Below are positions 43,324 through 51,959 of a stretch of DNA of 64,000 nucleotides, piece by piece. The first letter of the stretch is position 1; each line of letters starts with the position of its first letter. The notes beneath the pieces were generated by a model. That model ran no database searches. It was not told the DNA's origin and worked only from the letters and a program-made list of their open reading frames with translations. Location: positions 10,960 through 74,959 of the forward strand of contig JARFTV010000004.1 of NCBI GenBank assembly GCA_029289325.1. The letters run 5' to 3'. Source of the DNA: Alphaproteobacteria bacterium (GTDB lineage: Bacteria; Pseudomonadota; Alphaproteobacteria; Rhodobacterales; Rhodobacteraceae). A program made the position numbers and the translations under genes.

Positions 43324-44769
43324 ATGATCACCAAGCGTGAGTTCTACATCAACGGGACCTGGGTTCCGCCCCTTGCCCCGCGGGATTGCCCGGTGATCGA
43401 TCCCTCGACCGAAGAGATTTGCGCGGTGATCTCGCTCGGGTCCGAGGCCGACACCGACGCTGCGGTGGCGGCGGCGAAGGCGGCGTTTCCTGCCTGGGCC
43501 GCGACGCCCCCCGCCGAACGCCGCGCGGTGGCTGAGCGGATCCTTGAACAGTATTACCTGCGCAAGGAAGAGATGGCCCGGGCGATCAGCCTGGAGATGG
43601 GCGCCCCCATCGACATGAGCCGCAACGACCAGGCGGAATGTCTGCCCTGGCACCTGAAGAACTTCCTGACCGCCTTCGACCATATGGAATGGATCCGCCC
43701 GCTGGGCCCCCATGCGCCCGACACGATGATCGCGCTGGAGCCGATCGGCGTGGTGGGTCTGATCACGCCTTGGAACTGGCCGATGAACCAGGTGACGCTC
43801 AAAGTGATCCCGGCGCTGTTGGCGGGCTGCACCTGCGTCCTGAAACCTTCCGAGGAATCGCCGCTGTCCTCGATGCTGTTCGCCGAGTTCTGCCATGACG
43901 CGGGCGTGCCTCCGGGGGTGTTCAACCTGGTGAACGGCGATGGCGCGGGGGTTGGGACGCGGCTGTCCAGCCACCCGGATGTCGAGATGATCAGCTTTAC
44001 CGGCAGCACGCGGGCCGGGCGGGCGATCTCCAAGGCTGCGGCGGAGACGCTGAAGCGCGTCACGCTGGAACTGGGCGGCAAGGGCGCGAACCTGGTCTTC
44101 GCCGATGCCGATGCCCGCGCGGTGGAACGCGGCGTACGGCATATGATGAACAACTCGGGTCAAAGCTGCAACGCGCCGTCCCGGATGCTGGTGGAGCGGA
44201 GTTTCTACGACCGGGCGGTGGAGATCGCGGCCGAGGTGGCGAACTCGATCAAGGTCGGGCCGGCCAGCGAGCCGGGCAAGCATATCGGGCCGGTGGTGAA
44301 CAAGCGACAGTGGGATCAGATCCAGGGCTATATCCAGAAGGGCATCGACGAAGGCGCGCGGCTGGTGGCTGGCGGTCTGGGCCTGCCCGAGGGGATGAAC
44401 AAGGGCTTCTACGTCCGCCCGACGATCTTTGCTGACGTGACGCCCGGAATGACCATCGAGCGCGAGGAGATCTTCGGCCCGGTGATGTGCATGATGCCCT
44501 TCGACAGCGAGGAAGAGGCGGTTCGGATCGCCAATGACACGCCCTATGGCCTTACCAACTATGTCCAGTCCGCCGATGGTGCGCGGCGCAACCGGCTGGC
44601 GCGGCAGTTGCGCGCCGGGATGGTGGAGATGAACGGCCGGTCGCGCGGTGCCGGGGCTCCGTTCGGCGGCGTCAAGGCCAGCGGCCGGGCTCGGGAAGGC
44701 GGCGTCTGGGGGATCGAGGAGTTCCTTGAGGTCAAGGCAATCTCTGGCTGGGACGTGGCTGCGGAGTAG
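43324..44769 (+). CDS. NAD(P)-dependent aldehyde dehydrogenase
   Basis: 481 residues, superfamily motifs TPWNWPMNQ, SFTGSTRAGRAIS, LELGGKGAN (Glu base) and NNSGQSCNAPSRM (Cys nucleophile). GGAGG precedes the ATG at 43324. Sequence is not close enough to a named enzyme to give a substrate. It is followed by three stem-loops and then by an Fe-S flavoprotein of the demethylase/reductase type in the same direction, so the aldehyde might come from that reaction (formaldehyde or a semialdehyde); this is conjecture. Confidence 0.92.
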   Translation: MITKREFYINGTWVPPLAPRDCPVIDPSTEEICAVISLGSEADTDAAVAAAKAAFPAWAATPPAERRAVAERILEQYYLRKEEMARAISLEMGAPIDMSRNDQAECLPWHLKNFLTAFDHMEWIRPLGPHAPDTMIALEPIGVVGLITPWNWPMNQVTLKVIPALLAGCTCVLKPSEESPLSSMLFAEFCHDAGVPPGVFNLVNGDGAGVGTRLSSHPDVEMISFTGSTRAGRAISKAAAETLKRVTLELGGKGANLVFADADARAVERGVRHMMNNSGQSCNAPSRMLVERSFYDRAVEIAAEVANSIKVGPASEPGKHIGPVVNKRQWDQIQGYIQKGIDEGARLVAGGLGLPEGMNKGFYVRPTIFADVTPGMTIEREEIFGPVMCMMPFDSEEEAVRIANDTPYGLTNYVQSADGARRNRLARQLRAGMVEMNGRSRGAGAPFGGVKASGRAREGGVWGIEEFLEVKAISGWDVAAE

Positions 44770-44836
44770 CGATTTCTTCGAAGAAATCGCATCGGAGCCT
44801 TTGAAGGCTCCGTTCCGGAGTTTTTGAAAACTCCGG
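44769..44836. repeat. row of three perfect stem-loops
   Basis: 44769-44790: arms GCGATTTCTTC/GAAGAAATCGC, no loop. 44794-44811: GGAGCCTTTGAAGGCTCC (arms of eight with TG centre). 44815-44836: CCGGAGTTTT/AAAACTCCGG with a TG centre. The three follow one another with 3-base spacers, directly at the aldehyde dehydrogenase stop. None has a clear T run, so they look more like a repeated mobile or mRNA-stabilising element than a terminator. Confidence 0.7.
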
Positions 44837-44848
44837 CGCGCGCAAAAC

Positions 44849-44877
44849 TTGACACAGGTGTCGAGAATGGCTGACAT
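44849..44877 (+). promoter_or_regulatory. candidate promoter for the Fe-S flavoprotein gene
   Basis: TTGACA, 17 bases, TGACAT. The -35 box is perfect and the spacing ideal, but the -10 is weak. The implied start near 44884 would leave only the GGAGG site as leader. An inverted pair ACAC/TGT surrounds the spacer start. Weak support. Confidence 0.3.
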
Positions 44878-44897
44878 GGGGGCGAATGGAGGCCCCC

Positions 44898-46874
44898 ATG
44901 ACCCAGCATCCCCGCCTGATGTCCCCTCTGAAACTGCGTGACCACACGCTGCGCAACCGCATCGTCTTTGGTGCGCATACGGCGAACATGTCGGACCAGG
45001 GGATGCCGGGGCCGCGCTTCGGCAAGTACCTGCTGGAGCGTGCCTTGGGCGGCGCTGCGATGGTGGTGGCAGAGCCCGTGCCGGTGCATCGGACAGGCGT
45101 GCTGACGCGGGGGAACTTCCTGCATTCCGATGACCGGGTGATCCCGGCGTTTCGCACCATCACCGACGAGGTCAAAGATGCCGGCGCGGTCATCATCCAG
45201 CAGCTATACCACGTCGGCGCGCATGGCGATTCCGACCTGAGCTTCGCGCCGCATTGGTCTCCGTCCGGGGGGCCGTCCTATCACGACAGCGACGGCAGCC
45301 ACGCCATGACCGGGACCGAGGTCGAGGAACTGCTGGAGGCACATGTCGCGGCGGCGGTGCGCGCCAAGGCGGCGGGGTTTCAGGGGGTGGAGGTCTGGGC
45401 GGCCTATCACTCTCTCCTGGACCAGTTCTGGACGCCCTGGTCGAACCAGCGGACGGACCAGTGGGGCGGGTCGCTGGAGGGGCGGACGCGGTTCTCGCGC
45501 CAGCTGATCGAGCGGGTGCGCCGGGCCTGTGGCGAGGAGTTCATCGTTGGTCTCGCGGTGAGTTACTCCGAGGCCTACGAGATAACGCTGGGAGCCGAGG
45601 CTCTGTGCGAGATCCTTAGTCTGCACGACCGGACGGGGCATGTGGATTACGTGACCGTGGGCGCCGGGTCGTATCTGGAGTTCGAGTCGATCATCCCGCC
45701 CTTTACCCATGGCGAAAAGTTGACGACGCCTCTCACGCAGCAGCTCAAGGGCCTATTGAAGCACGCCGTCGTGACCTCGGAGGCAGGGGTCAGGACGCCG
45801 GAGAATGGCGATGCGATCATCGCATCGGGTCTGGCGGACCTTGTGTCGATCGTGCGCGGCCAGATCGCCGACCCCCATCTGGCACGGAAGGTGGCAGAGG
45901 GACGACCAGAGGACATCCGGGGATGCATCAGCTGCAACCAGATGTGCTGGGGGCGACGATCGCGGGACTACTGGATCTCCTGCCTGATCAACCCCAGCGC
46001 GGGACGGGAATTCGAATGGGGCGGGGACAGGTTCGTTCCCGCGGCCGCGGCCCAGGACGTGCTGGTCGTCGGCGCGGGGCCCGCGGGGCTGGAGGCGGCG
46101 CGGGTCGCGGCCGAGCGGGGGCATCGGGTGGAGATCGTGGAGGCTGCGGGAGTGGTTGGCGGGCAGTTCCGGCTGGCCGGGATGCAGCCCCGGCGCGGGC
46201 AGATCCTGGAGCTGATGGACTGGTACGAACGCCAGTTCCAGAAACTGGGGGTGCGGCTGCGGCTGAACACCTTCCTCGACGCCGAGGAGGTGGCGGCGCA
46301 TCCCGCGCAGGTGGTCGTGGTCGCGACAGGCTCGCTGCCGGACGAGATCGGGTTCCAGCGCTGGGTGCCGGCGGAGGCCACGCTGCCGGGGATCGAGGCG
46401 GGGGGCGTCTGGTCTCCCGAGGCGGTGCTCCGGCGCGAGGCGCGGCTGGGCGATGCGGTGGTGGTCTATGACGAAGGCGGCAACTGGCGCGGGGTCGGGA
46501 CGGCCTGGGCGCTGGCCGAGGCGGGTCGCAAGGTGACCATCGTGACGCCGGAACCCTTCGTCGGGAAGGAGCTTGCGCGCACGGCGGCGGACGGGGTGGT
46601 TCGGCGGCGGCTGGGGGCGCTGGGGGTGCGGATGCTGGCCGAGCATCGTCTGGTCCGCTGGCACGGGAACGGCGTGACCGTGCGGTCCTTTCTGACGGGA
46701 GAGGAGGAGGTCATCGCCGCCTCGGCCCTGGTGATGGCGACGACGAACCGGGCCTTCGATTTGTTGCCCGAGACCCTTCCGGGCAAGGTCATGCACCGGA
46801 TCGGCGATTGTGCAGCGCCGCGGCTTGCGGCCTATGCGTTCCACGAAGGGCGAAAGCTGGCACTGGCGATGTAG
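44898..46874 (+). CDS. NADH:flavin oxidoreductase of the trimethylamine dehydrogenase / N-methyl demethylase type
   Basis: 658 residues. N-terminal old-yellow-enzyme barrel (1-370, FMN; MSPLKLRDHTLRNRIVFGAHT, EVWAAYHSLLDQF), a [4Fe-4S] site CISCNQMCWGRRSRDYWISC, and a C-terminal FAD/NAD domain (385-650, VLVVGAGPAGLEAARVAAERG). This is the three-domain layout of dienoyl-CoA reductase, TMA dehydrogenase and stachydrine or N-methylproline demethylases. Start set at 44898 because GGAGG lies five bases upstream; the ATG 12 bases earlier is also open. Substrate is not determined. Confidence 0.88.
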   Translation: MTQHPRLMSPLKLRDHTLRNRIVFGAHTANMSDQGMPGPRFGKYLLERALGGAAMVVAEPVPVHRTGVLTRGNFLHSDDRVIPAFRTITDEVKDAGAVIIQQLYHVGAHGDSDLSFAPHWSPSGGPSYHDSDGSHAMTGTEVEELLEAHVAAAVRAKAAGFQGVEVWAAYHSLLDQFWTPWSNQRTDQWGGSLEGRTRFSRQLIERVRRACGEEFIVGLAVSYSEAYEITLGAEALCEILSLHDRTGHVDYVTVGAGSYLEFESIIPPFTHGEKLTTPLTQQLKGLLKHAVVTSEAGVRTPENGDAIIASGLADLVSIVRGQIADPHLARKVAEGRPEDIRGCISCNQMCWGRRSRDYWISCLINPSAGREFEWGGDRFVPAAAAQDVLVVGAGPAGLEAARVAAERGHRVEIVEAAGVVGGQFRLAGMQPRRGQILELMDWYERQFQKLGVRLRLNTFLDAEEVAAHPAQVVVVATGSLPDEIGFQRWVPAEATLPGIEAGGVWSPEAVLRREARLGDAVVVYDEGGNWRGVGTAWALAEAGRKVTIVTPEPFVGKELARTAADGVVRRRLGALGVRMLAEHRLVRWHGNGVTVRSFLTGEEEVIAASALVMATTNRAFDLLPETLPGKVMHRIGDCAAPRLAAYAFHEGRKLALAM

Positions 46875-46888
46875 ACGTTGCGCGGGCG

Positions 46889-46914
46889 TAGGGTGGGCGA
46901 TATCGCCCACCCTA
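46889..46914. repeat. perfect 26-bp GGGTGGGCG palindrome
   Basis: Arms TAGGGTGGGCGAT and its exact complement, no loop. It falls between the flavoprotein gene and the convergent RluA gene and could end both transcripts. Same motif as 20129-20149. Confidence 0.7.
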
Positions 46915-46927
46915 ACTTGCGGCCCGT

Positions 46928-47617
46928 CTAGAACGGGACCGGGGCGCTGAAGCTCATCCATTCCCCCGTCTGCGGGTGATGCAGCGCCAGCGTCTCGGCG
47001 TGCAGCATCAGGCGCGCGTGCTGGTCCCTGGTTTCCGGGGCATAGATCTGGTCGCCCAGGATCGGGTGGCCCAGCGCCAGCATATGGACCCGCAGCTGGT
47101 GGCTGCGCCCGGTGTGGGGCTTGAGCCGGACGCGGGTCTCCGTGTCGGTCTGGTCGATCACCTGCCAGTCGGTGACGGCCGGGCGGCCGTGGACATGGTC
47201 CACCTTCTGGCGCGGGCGGTACTCCCAATCGCTGCCCAGGGGGAGATCGACAGTGCCACTGCCCCGCTCCAGCCGCCCCTTCAGACGGGCGACATAGGTC
47301 TTCTGCGCCCGACGCTGTTCGAACTCCTGGCCCAGGAAGCCCTGCGCCTGCTTGGTCCGGGCGAAGATGATGACCCCGGAGGTGTCGCAGTCCAGCCGAT
47401 GCACCGTCAGGGCATCCCAGCGCGCGGCCTGCAGGCGGGTGATCAGGCAATCCTGCCGGTTCTCAAGCTTGCCCGGCACGGTCAGAAGGCCGGCCGGCTT
47501 GTCCACGACGATGATCGCCGCATCCTCGTGGAGGATGCGCAGAGGCTCATCCGGCGGGTCATAGGCGAAATCGGGGATCAGCGAGGGCTTATGCAATCCG
47601 GTGCCCCTCTGCGACAA
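46928..47617 (-). CDS. RluA-family pseudouridine synthase
   Basis: 229 residues. Catalytic Asp in HRLDCDTSGVI, VVDKPAGLLTVPG, HTGRSHQLRVHMLALGHPILGD, all RluA signatures. It isomerises uridines in rRNA or tRNA. No S4 domain, which fits RluA rather than RluC/D. The stop of the methyltransferase gene upstream (47589) overlaps its start, so the two are coupled. Confidence 0.93.
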   Translation of the reverse strand: MSQRGTGLHKPSLIPDFAYDPPDEPLRILHEDAAIIVVDKPAGLLTVPGKLENRQDCLITRLQAARWDALTVHRLDCDTSGVIIFARTKQAQGFLGQEFEQRRAQKTYVARLKGRLERGSGTVDLPLGSDWEYRPRQKVDHVHGRPAVTDWQVIDQTDTETRVRLKPHTGRSHQLRVHMLALGHPILGDQIYAPETRDQHARLMLHAETLALHHPQTGEWMSFSAPVPF

Positions 47618-48479
47618 GGCGGCCGTGCAGGTGCCGGATATGCGCCGGCCCGACCTCGCAGCAGCCGCCGATCAGGGTGGCCCCCTGCCCGACCCAGCCC
47701 AGCGCGAAGTCCGCATAGCGTTCCGGCGTCAGGTCGTGGCGGGCGCCATAGTCCGGCGCAGAGGTGCCGTGGCTGTGCGGAGTGATCTCGGAGAAGCCAT
47801 TGGCATAGGCCCCGAAGGGCAGGCCGAACGGTTTAAGCGCATCGAGGGCCGCGGCCATCGCCTCGGGCATCGAGCAATTGGCGAGAACCACGTCGGCGGG
47901 GCTTTCGACCAGCACCTCGGCCAGCGCCGCCACCGGCTCACCCGAGCGAAGCCGGGAGCCGTCTCGGTCCTGGACCGAGACCGAAAGCCAGACCGGCCGA
48001 CCCGTGGTCCGCGCGCCCCGCAACGCGCCACGGGCGAGGTCGAGCGAGGAGATCGTCTCGATCAGGATCAGGTCGACATGGGGGGCAAGCAGGCGGGCCT
48101 TCTCGGCGTAGAGCGCCGTCGAGACCTCGACCGGCGGGGTCAGGTCTGGGCGGTAACTCTCGCCCAGCGGGCCCATGGATCCGGCAATGAGACCGCGTCC
48201 GGCGGCGGCGCGGGCCTCATGCGCCTCGGCCAAAGCGCGGAGGTGGAGCGCGTGGTAGAGCTGATCGAGGCCATGCGGGATCAGCCGGTCGTGCAGGATA
48301 TTGTAGGTGTTCGTCGTTGCAAGGCTGGCCCCGGCGGCGAAATAGTCCTCGTGAATCTGCCGCACAAGGCCTGGGTGGTCCAGCATCACCCGCGTCGCCC
48401 AGAGCGGGCCGGGGTCGCGGCCCGCGCGGGCGATCAGTTCCTGGCCCATGCCTCCGTCGAGGAGGGTGATGGTGGTCAT
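47589..48479 (-). CDS. homocysteine S-methyltransferase family protein
   Basis: 296 residues. Zinc cysteines in VVLANCSMP and IGGCCEVGPAHI, LDGGMGQELIARAG at the start. It moves a methyl from S-methylmethionine or a similar donor to homocysteine (MmuM/BHMT class). No mmuP is present. The gene overlaps rluA by 29 bases. Upstream, a GGGATATTTG-tailed repeat separates it from msrC. Confidence 0.92.
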   Translation of the reverse strand: MTTITLLDGGMGQELIARAGRDPGPLWATRVMLDHPGLVRQIHEDYFAAGASLATTNTYNILHDRLIPHGLDQLYHALHLRALAEAHEARAAAGRGLIAGSMGPLGESYRPDLTPPVEVSTALYAEKARLLAPHVDLILIETISSLDLARGALRGARTTGRPVWLSVSVQDRDGSRLRSGEPVAALAEVLVESPADVVLANCSMPEAMAAALDALKPFGLPFGAYANGFSEITPHSHGTSAPDYGARHDLTPERYADFALGWVGQGATLIGGCCEVGPAHIRHLHGRLVAEGHRIA

Positions 48480-48513
48480 CTGCGGATCCTTGCGTTGCGT
48501 CGGGGACCACCGC

Positions 48514-48568
48514 TGGGGGGTTTCACACCCCCCAGACCCCCCGTGGGATATTTGGAGAAGAGAAAGGA
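48514..48568 (+). repeat. GGGATATTTG-tailed repeat element, copy 5
   Basis: Hairpin GGGGGGTTTCACACCCCCC then AGACCCCCCGTGGGATATTTG and a purine-rich tail GAGAAGAGAAAGGA. It fills the gap between the homocysteine methyltransferase start and the end of the reductase gene upstream. Confidence 0.65.
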
Positions 48569-48586
48569 CAATTTGAATCGAATTCT

Positions 48587-49063
48587 TCAGGTCGCGTCGC
48601 GGAAAACCTCGGCGAGGAGAGGGACCAGCCAGTCCTCATCGGCCTTGGTGAAGGCGGCGGGGGTGTCGCTGTCCAGGTCGAGGACGCCGAGAAGCCTGCC
48701 CTGCCCGTTCCAGACCGGCAGCACCAGCTCGGACCTTGTGCTGGAGGAGCAGGCGATATGGCCCGGAAAGGCCTCCACATCCGGGACGTTCTGGATCTGG
48801 CCGGTGCGGGCCGCCGCGCCGCAAACGCCGCGCGAGAAGGGGATCACCAGGCAGCCGTGGCCGCCCTGATAGGGGCCGATCTTCAAGAGCTCCGGCGCGG
48901 TGACGCGGTAGAAGCCGGTCCAGTCGCACAGCGGATGGGCATGGTGGATCTCGCAAACGACGGTGGCCATCAGCGCCACGGTGTCGGTCTCGCCACGGGT
49001 CAGGGCGCGGATCGCCTGGGTGATCGCGGGGCGGTCGATCTCAGTAACCAAGGGCGCAGCCAT
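48587..49063 (-). CDS. msrC: free methionine-(R)-sulfoxide reductase (GAF type)
   Basis: 158 residues, GAF fold. The three cysteines of fRMsr enzymes are present in order: GCLVIPFSRG, GVCGAAAR, GHIACSSSTRSELVLPV. These reduce free Met-R-sulfoxide through a Cys relay with thioredoxin. GPYQGGHG matches the family loop. The start (49063) overlaps the GGT stop by 23 bases; a longer start was rejected because it has no family support. Confidence 0.9.
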   Translation of the reverse strand: MAAPLVTEIDRPAITQAIRALTRGETDTVALMATVVCEIHHAHPLCDWTGFYRVTAPELLKIGPYQGGHGCLVIPFSRGVCGAAARTGQIQNVPDVEAFPGHIACSSSTRSELVLPVWNGQGRLLGVLDLDSDTPAAFTKADEDWLVPLLAEVFRDAT

Positions 49064-50627
49064 CCTTTCTGGGGTCCGAGCCGCCGACCAGCAGGTCGCC
49101 GTCGATACGGATCGCCTGGGCACCGCCAAGCGGCGTGTGTGGCACGACGACCTGGTGGCCCATTGCGGCAAGCTCGGCGCGGACGGTGTCGCTGTAGCCC
49201 CGTTCAACCTCCATCCCCTCTGTGCCGGAGAAGCAGCGCGGCGCGTCGATCGCCTCTTGCAGGTCCATCCCGTAGTCGGTCAGGTTCGAGACAAGGCGGG
49301 CATGGCCGCAGGGCTGGTACGCGCCACCCATAACGCCGAAGGGCATCAGTACCTTGCCGTTCTGCCGGATCATGCCGGGGATGATCGTGTGCATCGGGCG
49401 CTTGCCACCCGCCGCCTCGTTCGGGTGGCCTTCCTGCAGCGAGAACCCGGCGCCGCGGTTCTGGAAGTTGATCCCGAACCTTGACGATGCGAGCCCCGCG
49501 CCAAAGCCCCAGAAGATCGAGTAGATCAGCGAAACCGCCATCCGGTCGCGGTCGACGACCGTGATGTAGATCGTGTCGCGGTGCATCGCTTCGGTCAGCG
49601 GGGCAGCCTGTGGCATCGCCCTTTTCGGGTCGATCAGCGCGGCCAGTTTCGCGGCGGTTTCCTCGCGGAGCATGTAGTCGAGCCGCGTCATATGGTCCGG
49701 GTCGGCGATGAAGCGGTTGCGCGCGTCATAGGCGAGCTTCGATGCCTCGGCCTCGATATGCGCGCGCTGCGTGCCCAGCGGATCCATCGATTTCAGGTCG
49801 AAGTGCTTGAGGATGTTCAGCAGAAGGATTGCCGTCGCACCCTGGCCGTTCGGCGGATGCTCCACCAGTTCGATCCCGTGGTAAGGGCCCGAGACCGGGG
49901 TGGTATAATCGCAAGCCGTGGCGGCAAGATCGTCCAGGGTATGGGTGCCGCCCAGCGCCTGCAGCGAGGTGATCATATCCTCGGCCACCTCGCCTTCATA
50001 GAACCCGGCGCGGCCTTCCTTTGCGATGCGGCGCAGGACCTCGGCCTGGCCGGGGGCGCGGAACACCTGGCCGACCTTCGGCGCCTGGCCGTTTAGCGTG
50101 AAGAAGTCGCGCGCCGCACCTTTCAGGCAGGGCAGGTCGTCAACCCAGTCGAAGGCCACGCGGGGCGCGACGGGGATCCCTTCTTCGGCATAGTGGATGG
50201 CCGGGGCGAGGATTTCGTCCAGCGATTTCAATCCGTAATCGGCATTCAGGCGGCAGAAGGCATCGATGGCGCCCGGAAGGGTCACCGATTCTATGGCCTG
50301 GATCGGCATCGCGGTCAGGCCCCTTGCCCGAAGCTCGGCAGCGTTCAGCCCCATCGGCGCGCGGCCGGAGCCGTTCAGCGCGACCACCTCCTCGGACCCC
50401 GGGGGTTTCAGCAGGACAAAGCAATCACCACCGATCCCGGTCATCTGCGGCTCGGCAATGTTCAACACCATTGCGCCCGCGATCGCCGCGTCCGCCGCGT
50501 TACCGCCCGCCTTCAGCACCTCGACCGCAACCTGAGCCGCAATCGGATGCGAGGTCGCGCAGATCCCGTTGCGGGCATAGACGGCCGAGCGGCCGGGCAA
50601 GTGAAGGTCGCGCATCTGTTCCCCCAT
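49041..50627 (-). CDS. gamma-glutamyltransferase family protein
   Basis: 528 residues, Ntn-hydrolase that self-cleaves before a nucleophilic Thr. N-terminal ATSHPIAAQVAVEVLKAGGNAADAAIAGAM, MTGIGGDCFVLL; the cleavage Thr is most likely in RDTIYITVVDRD. No signal peptide is obvious, unlike E. coli GGT, so it may be cytoplasmic (as GGT-like acylases and gamma-glutamyl-transferring paralogues are). MRDLHLPGRS (four codons in) is another start. Downstream it overlaps msrC. Confidence 0.9.
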   Translation of the reverse strand: MGEQMRDLHLPGRSAVYARNGICATSHPIAAQVAVEVLKAGGNAADAAIAGAMVLNIAEPQMTGIGGDCFVLLKPPGSEEVVALNGSGRAPMGLNAAELRARGLTAMPIQAIESVTLPGAIDAFCRLNADYGLKSLDEILAPAIHYAEEGIPVAPRVAFDWVDDLPCLKGAARDFFTLNGQAPKVGQVFRAPGQAEVLRRIAKEGRAGFYEGEVAEDMITSLQALGGTHTLDDLAATACDYTTPVSGPYHGIELVEHPPNGQGATAILLLNILKHFDLKSMDPLGTQRAHIEAEASKLAYDARNRFIADPDHMTRLDYMLREETAAKLAALIDPKRAMPQAAPLTEAMHRDTIYITVVDRDRMAVSLIYSIFWGFGAGLASSRFGINFQNRGAGFSLQEGHPNEAAGGKRPMHTIIPGMIRQNGKVLMPFGVMGGAYQPCGHARLVSNLTDYGMDLQEAIDAPRCFSGTEGMEVERGYSDTVRAELAAMGHQVVVPHTPLGGAQAIRIDGDLLVGGSDPRKDGCALGY

Positions 50628-50818
50628 GTCTGCGCCAACCCTACGGCTGCGTGGGCGGAGTGCAAGAGCGGAAGGTCGGCTGGCGCCCGGACGGGTAGGG
50701 GCGGAAGATCCGGGTGCCAGCGGGGCCGATGTCCGGCCACGCGAACAGACTCGTCCCGGCCAGCGGCGTAAACGGACTGGCGGTGTGGCAAAGTCGGGGC
50801 CGATCCCGACAAGTCGAC

Positions 50819-51268
50819 CTATTCCTGCAACGGGATGATGAAGGTCAGCCGGTTGGTCCCCCGCTGGCGCCGATACTGCAGGTCGCGCGTCATTGTGCGG
50901 ATCAGATGCCAGCCGAAGCCGCCTTCCGGCAGATCATCCTTGGGCAGGCGTCCTTCGGGCAGGGTGCTGCCGGGCATCGGTGCGCCTTCATCGACCACTT
51001 CGCACCAGAGTACGCCCGGCTGGAGCGCGACCGTCACCGCCACATGGCCGGCGCTGTCGGCATAGGCGTGTTCAGCCACGTTGTTCAGCACCTCGGCAAG
51101 TACAAGCTCGACCGTGCCGCGCAGGTCGGGGGACAGGTCGGCGACCGGGGAAACCGCCGTCACCGCCAGAAGCGCAGCCCGGACCGAGGCCGGTTCCGCC
51201 CGCAGCACCAGATCATGCGTGTCCGCCTGGACGAAGGGGTCAGGTGCCGGTTGCATGTGAAACGGCAA
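50819..51268 (-). CDS. rbaW: RsbW-type anti-sigma factor (RbaW-like)
   Basis: 149 residues, GHKL ATPase fold: VELVLAEVLNNVAEHAYA (N box), VVDEGAPMPG (G1), GGFGWHLIRTMTRDLQYRR and TNRLTFIIPL at the end. Such kinases bind a sigma factor and are neutralised by a STAS antagonist that they phosphorylate. The STAS gene overlaps its start by 29 bases, the RbaV-RbaW arrangement described in Rhodobacter capsulatus, where they affect gene transfer agent production. Identity with RbaW is inference. The RbaY phosphatase is absent here. Confidence 0.85.
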   Translation of the reverse strand: MPFHMQPAPDPFVQADTHDLVLRAEPASVRAALLAVTAVSPVADLSPDLRGTVELVLAEVLNNVAEHAYADSAGHVAVTVALQPGVLWCEVVDEGAPMPGSTLPEGRLPKDDLPEGGFGWHLIRTMTRDLQYRRQRGTNRLTFIIPLQE

Positions 51269-51581
51269 CCTCGACCGAGGGATGGATGGTGAAGATCGAA
51301 TCCATGCGCGTCAGGCGGAAGACCTTTTCAACCGTCGGGGTAAGGCCCGAAAGTTCCAGCGGGCGGTCGGGACCCAGCATCTTCTTCACTGCGACGATGG
51401 CGCCCAGCCCGCTGGAATCAAGGAACTGAACCCGCGCCAGGTCAAGGACCACGCGCTGGTCGCCCGTCCTGGTGATGTCGCGCATGCGTTCCTTGAACTG
51501 GATGGCGGTGGCGGCGTCGATCCGATCCTCCATCACCTCGACCGTCAGGACCCGGGGCCTGCTCTGGGTTTTCAGCTGCAT
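51240..51581 (-). CDS. rbaV: STAS-domain anti-sigma factor antagonist (RbaV-like)
   Basis: 113 residues, single STAS domain: VLDLARVQFLDSSGLGAIVAVKK, with the phosphorylated Ser in DSSGLG, and ERMRDITRTGDQRV. It is the partner of the RsbW-like kinase that follows with 29 bases of overlap. Its promoter is expected between it and hspQ: the 51-base gap holds the TTAAGCGTCAGTTGA stretch. Confidence 0.88.
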   Translation of the reverse strand: MQLKTQSRPRVLTVEVMEDRIDAATAIQFKERMRDITRTGDQRVVLDLARVQFLDSSGLGAIVAVKKMLGPDRPLELSGLTPTVEKVFRLTRMDSIFTIHPSVEVAVSHATGT

Positions 51582-51632
51582 GTTGGCTCCATTGGCTGCA
51601 TTTCCTGCAGACTAGGGCCAAAGAGTTAAGCG

Positions 51633-51959
51633 TCAGTTGAGTTGGAAGGTCACCGGATAGCGCCCATCCTCGAAATCTCCGAAAAGATCGCCAAGATCGG
51701 GGTGATCGACGGGTTCGCCGGTCTCGTCGGGGACAAGGTTCTGCTCGGAGACATAGGCCACGTAATAGCTTTGCCCATTCTCGGCGAGAAGGTGGTAGAA
51801 GGGCTGGTCCTTCGCGGGGCGGCTGTCCTCGGGGATGTTGTCGTACCATTCCTCGGTGTTCGAGAACATCGCATCAACGTCGAAGACGACACCACGAAAC
51901 GGGTGCTTCCGATGGCGGAGCACCTGACCCAGATGGTACTTGGCGTGGGTTGTCTGCAT
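51633..51959 (-). CDS. hspQ: heat-shock protein HspQ / YccV domain
   Basis: 108 residues. Small beta-rich hemimethylated-DNA-binding family domain: KYHLGQVLRHRKHPFRGVVFDVDAMFSN, NQPFYHLLAENG and YVAYVSEQNLVPD. In E. coli HspQ is a specificity factor for Lon and helps degrade DnaA. The start MQTTHAKYHLG is the family's. The 204 bases upstream, before the divergent lipoprotein gene, hold nothing identifiable besides the two promoters they must contain. Confidence 0.93.
   Translation of the reverse strand: MQTTHAKYHLGQVLRHRKHPFRGVVFDVDAMFSNTEEWYDNIPEDSRPAKDQPFYHLLAENGQSYYVAYVSEQNLVPDETGEPVDHPDLGDLFGDFEDGRYPVTFQLN

Noticed and set aside
44849-44877. Strong promoter claim for the Fe-S flavoprotein gene
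   Set aside because: The -35 hexamer is perfect, but the -10 is poor; listed only at low confidence.
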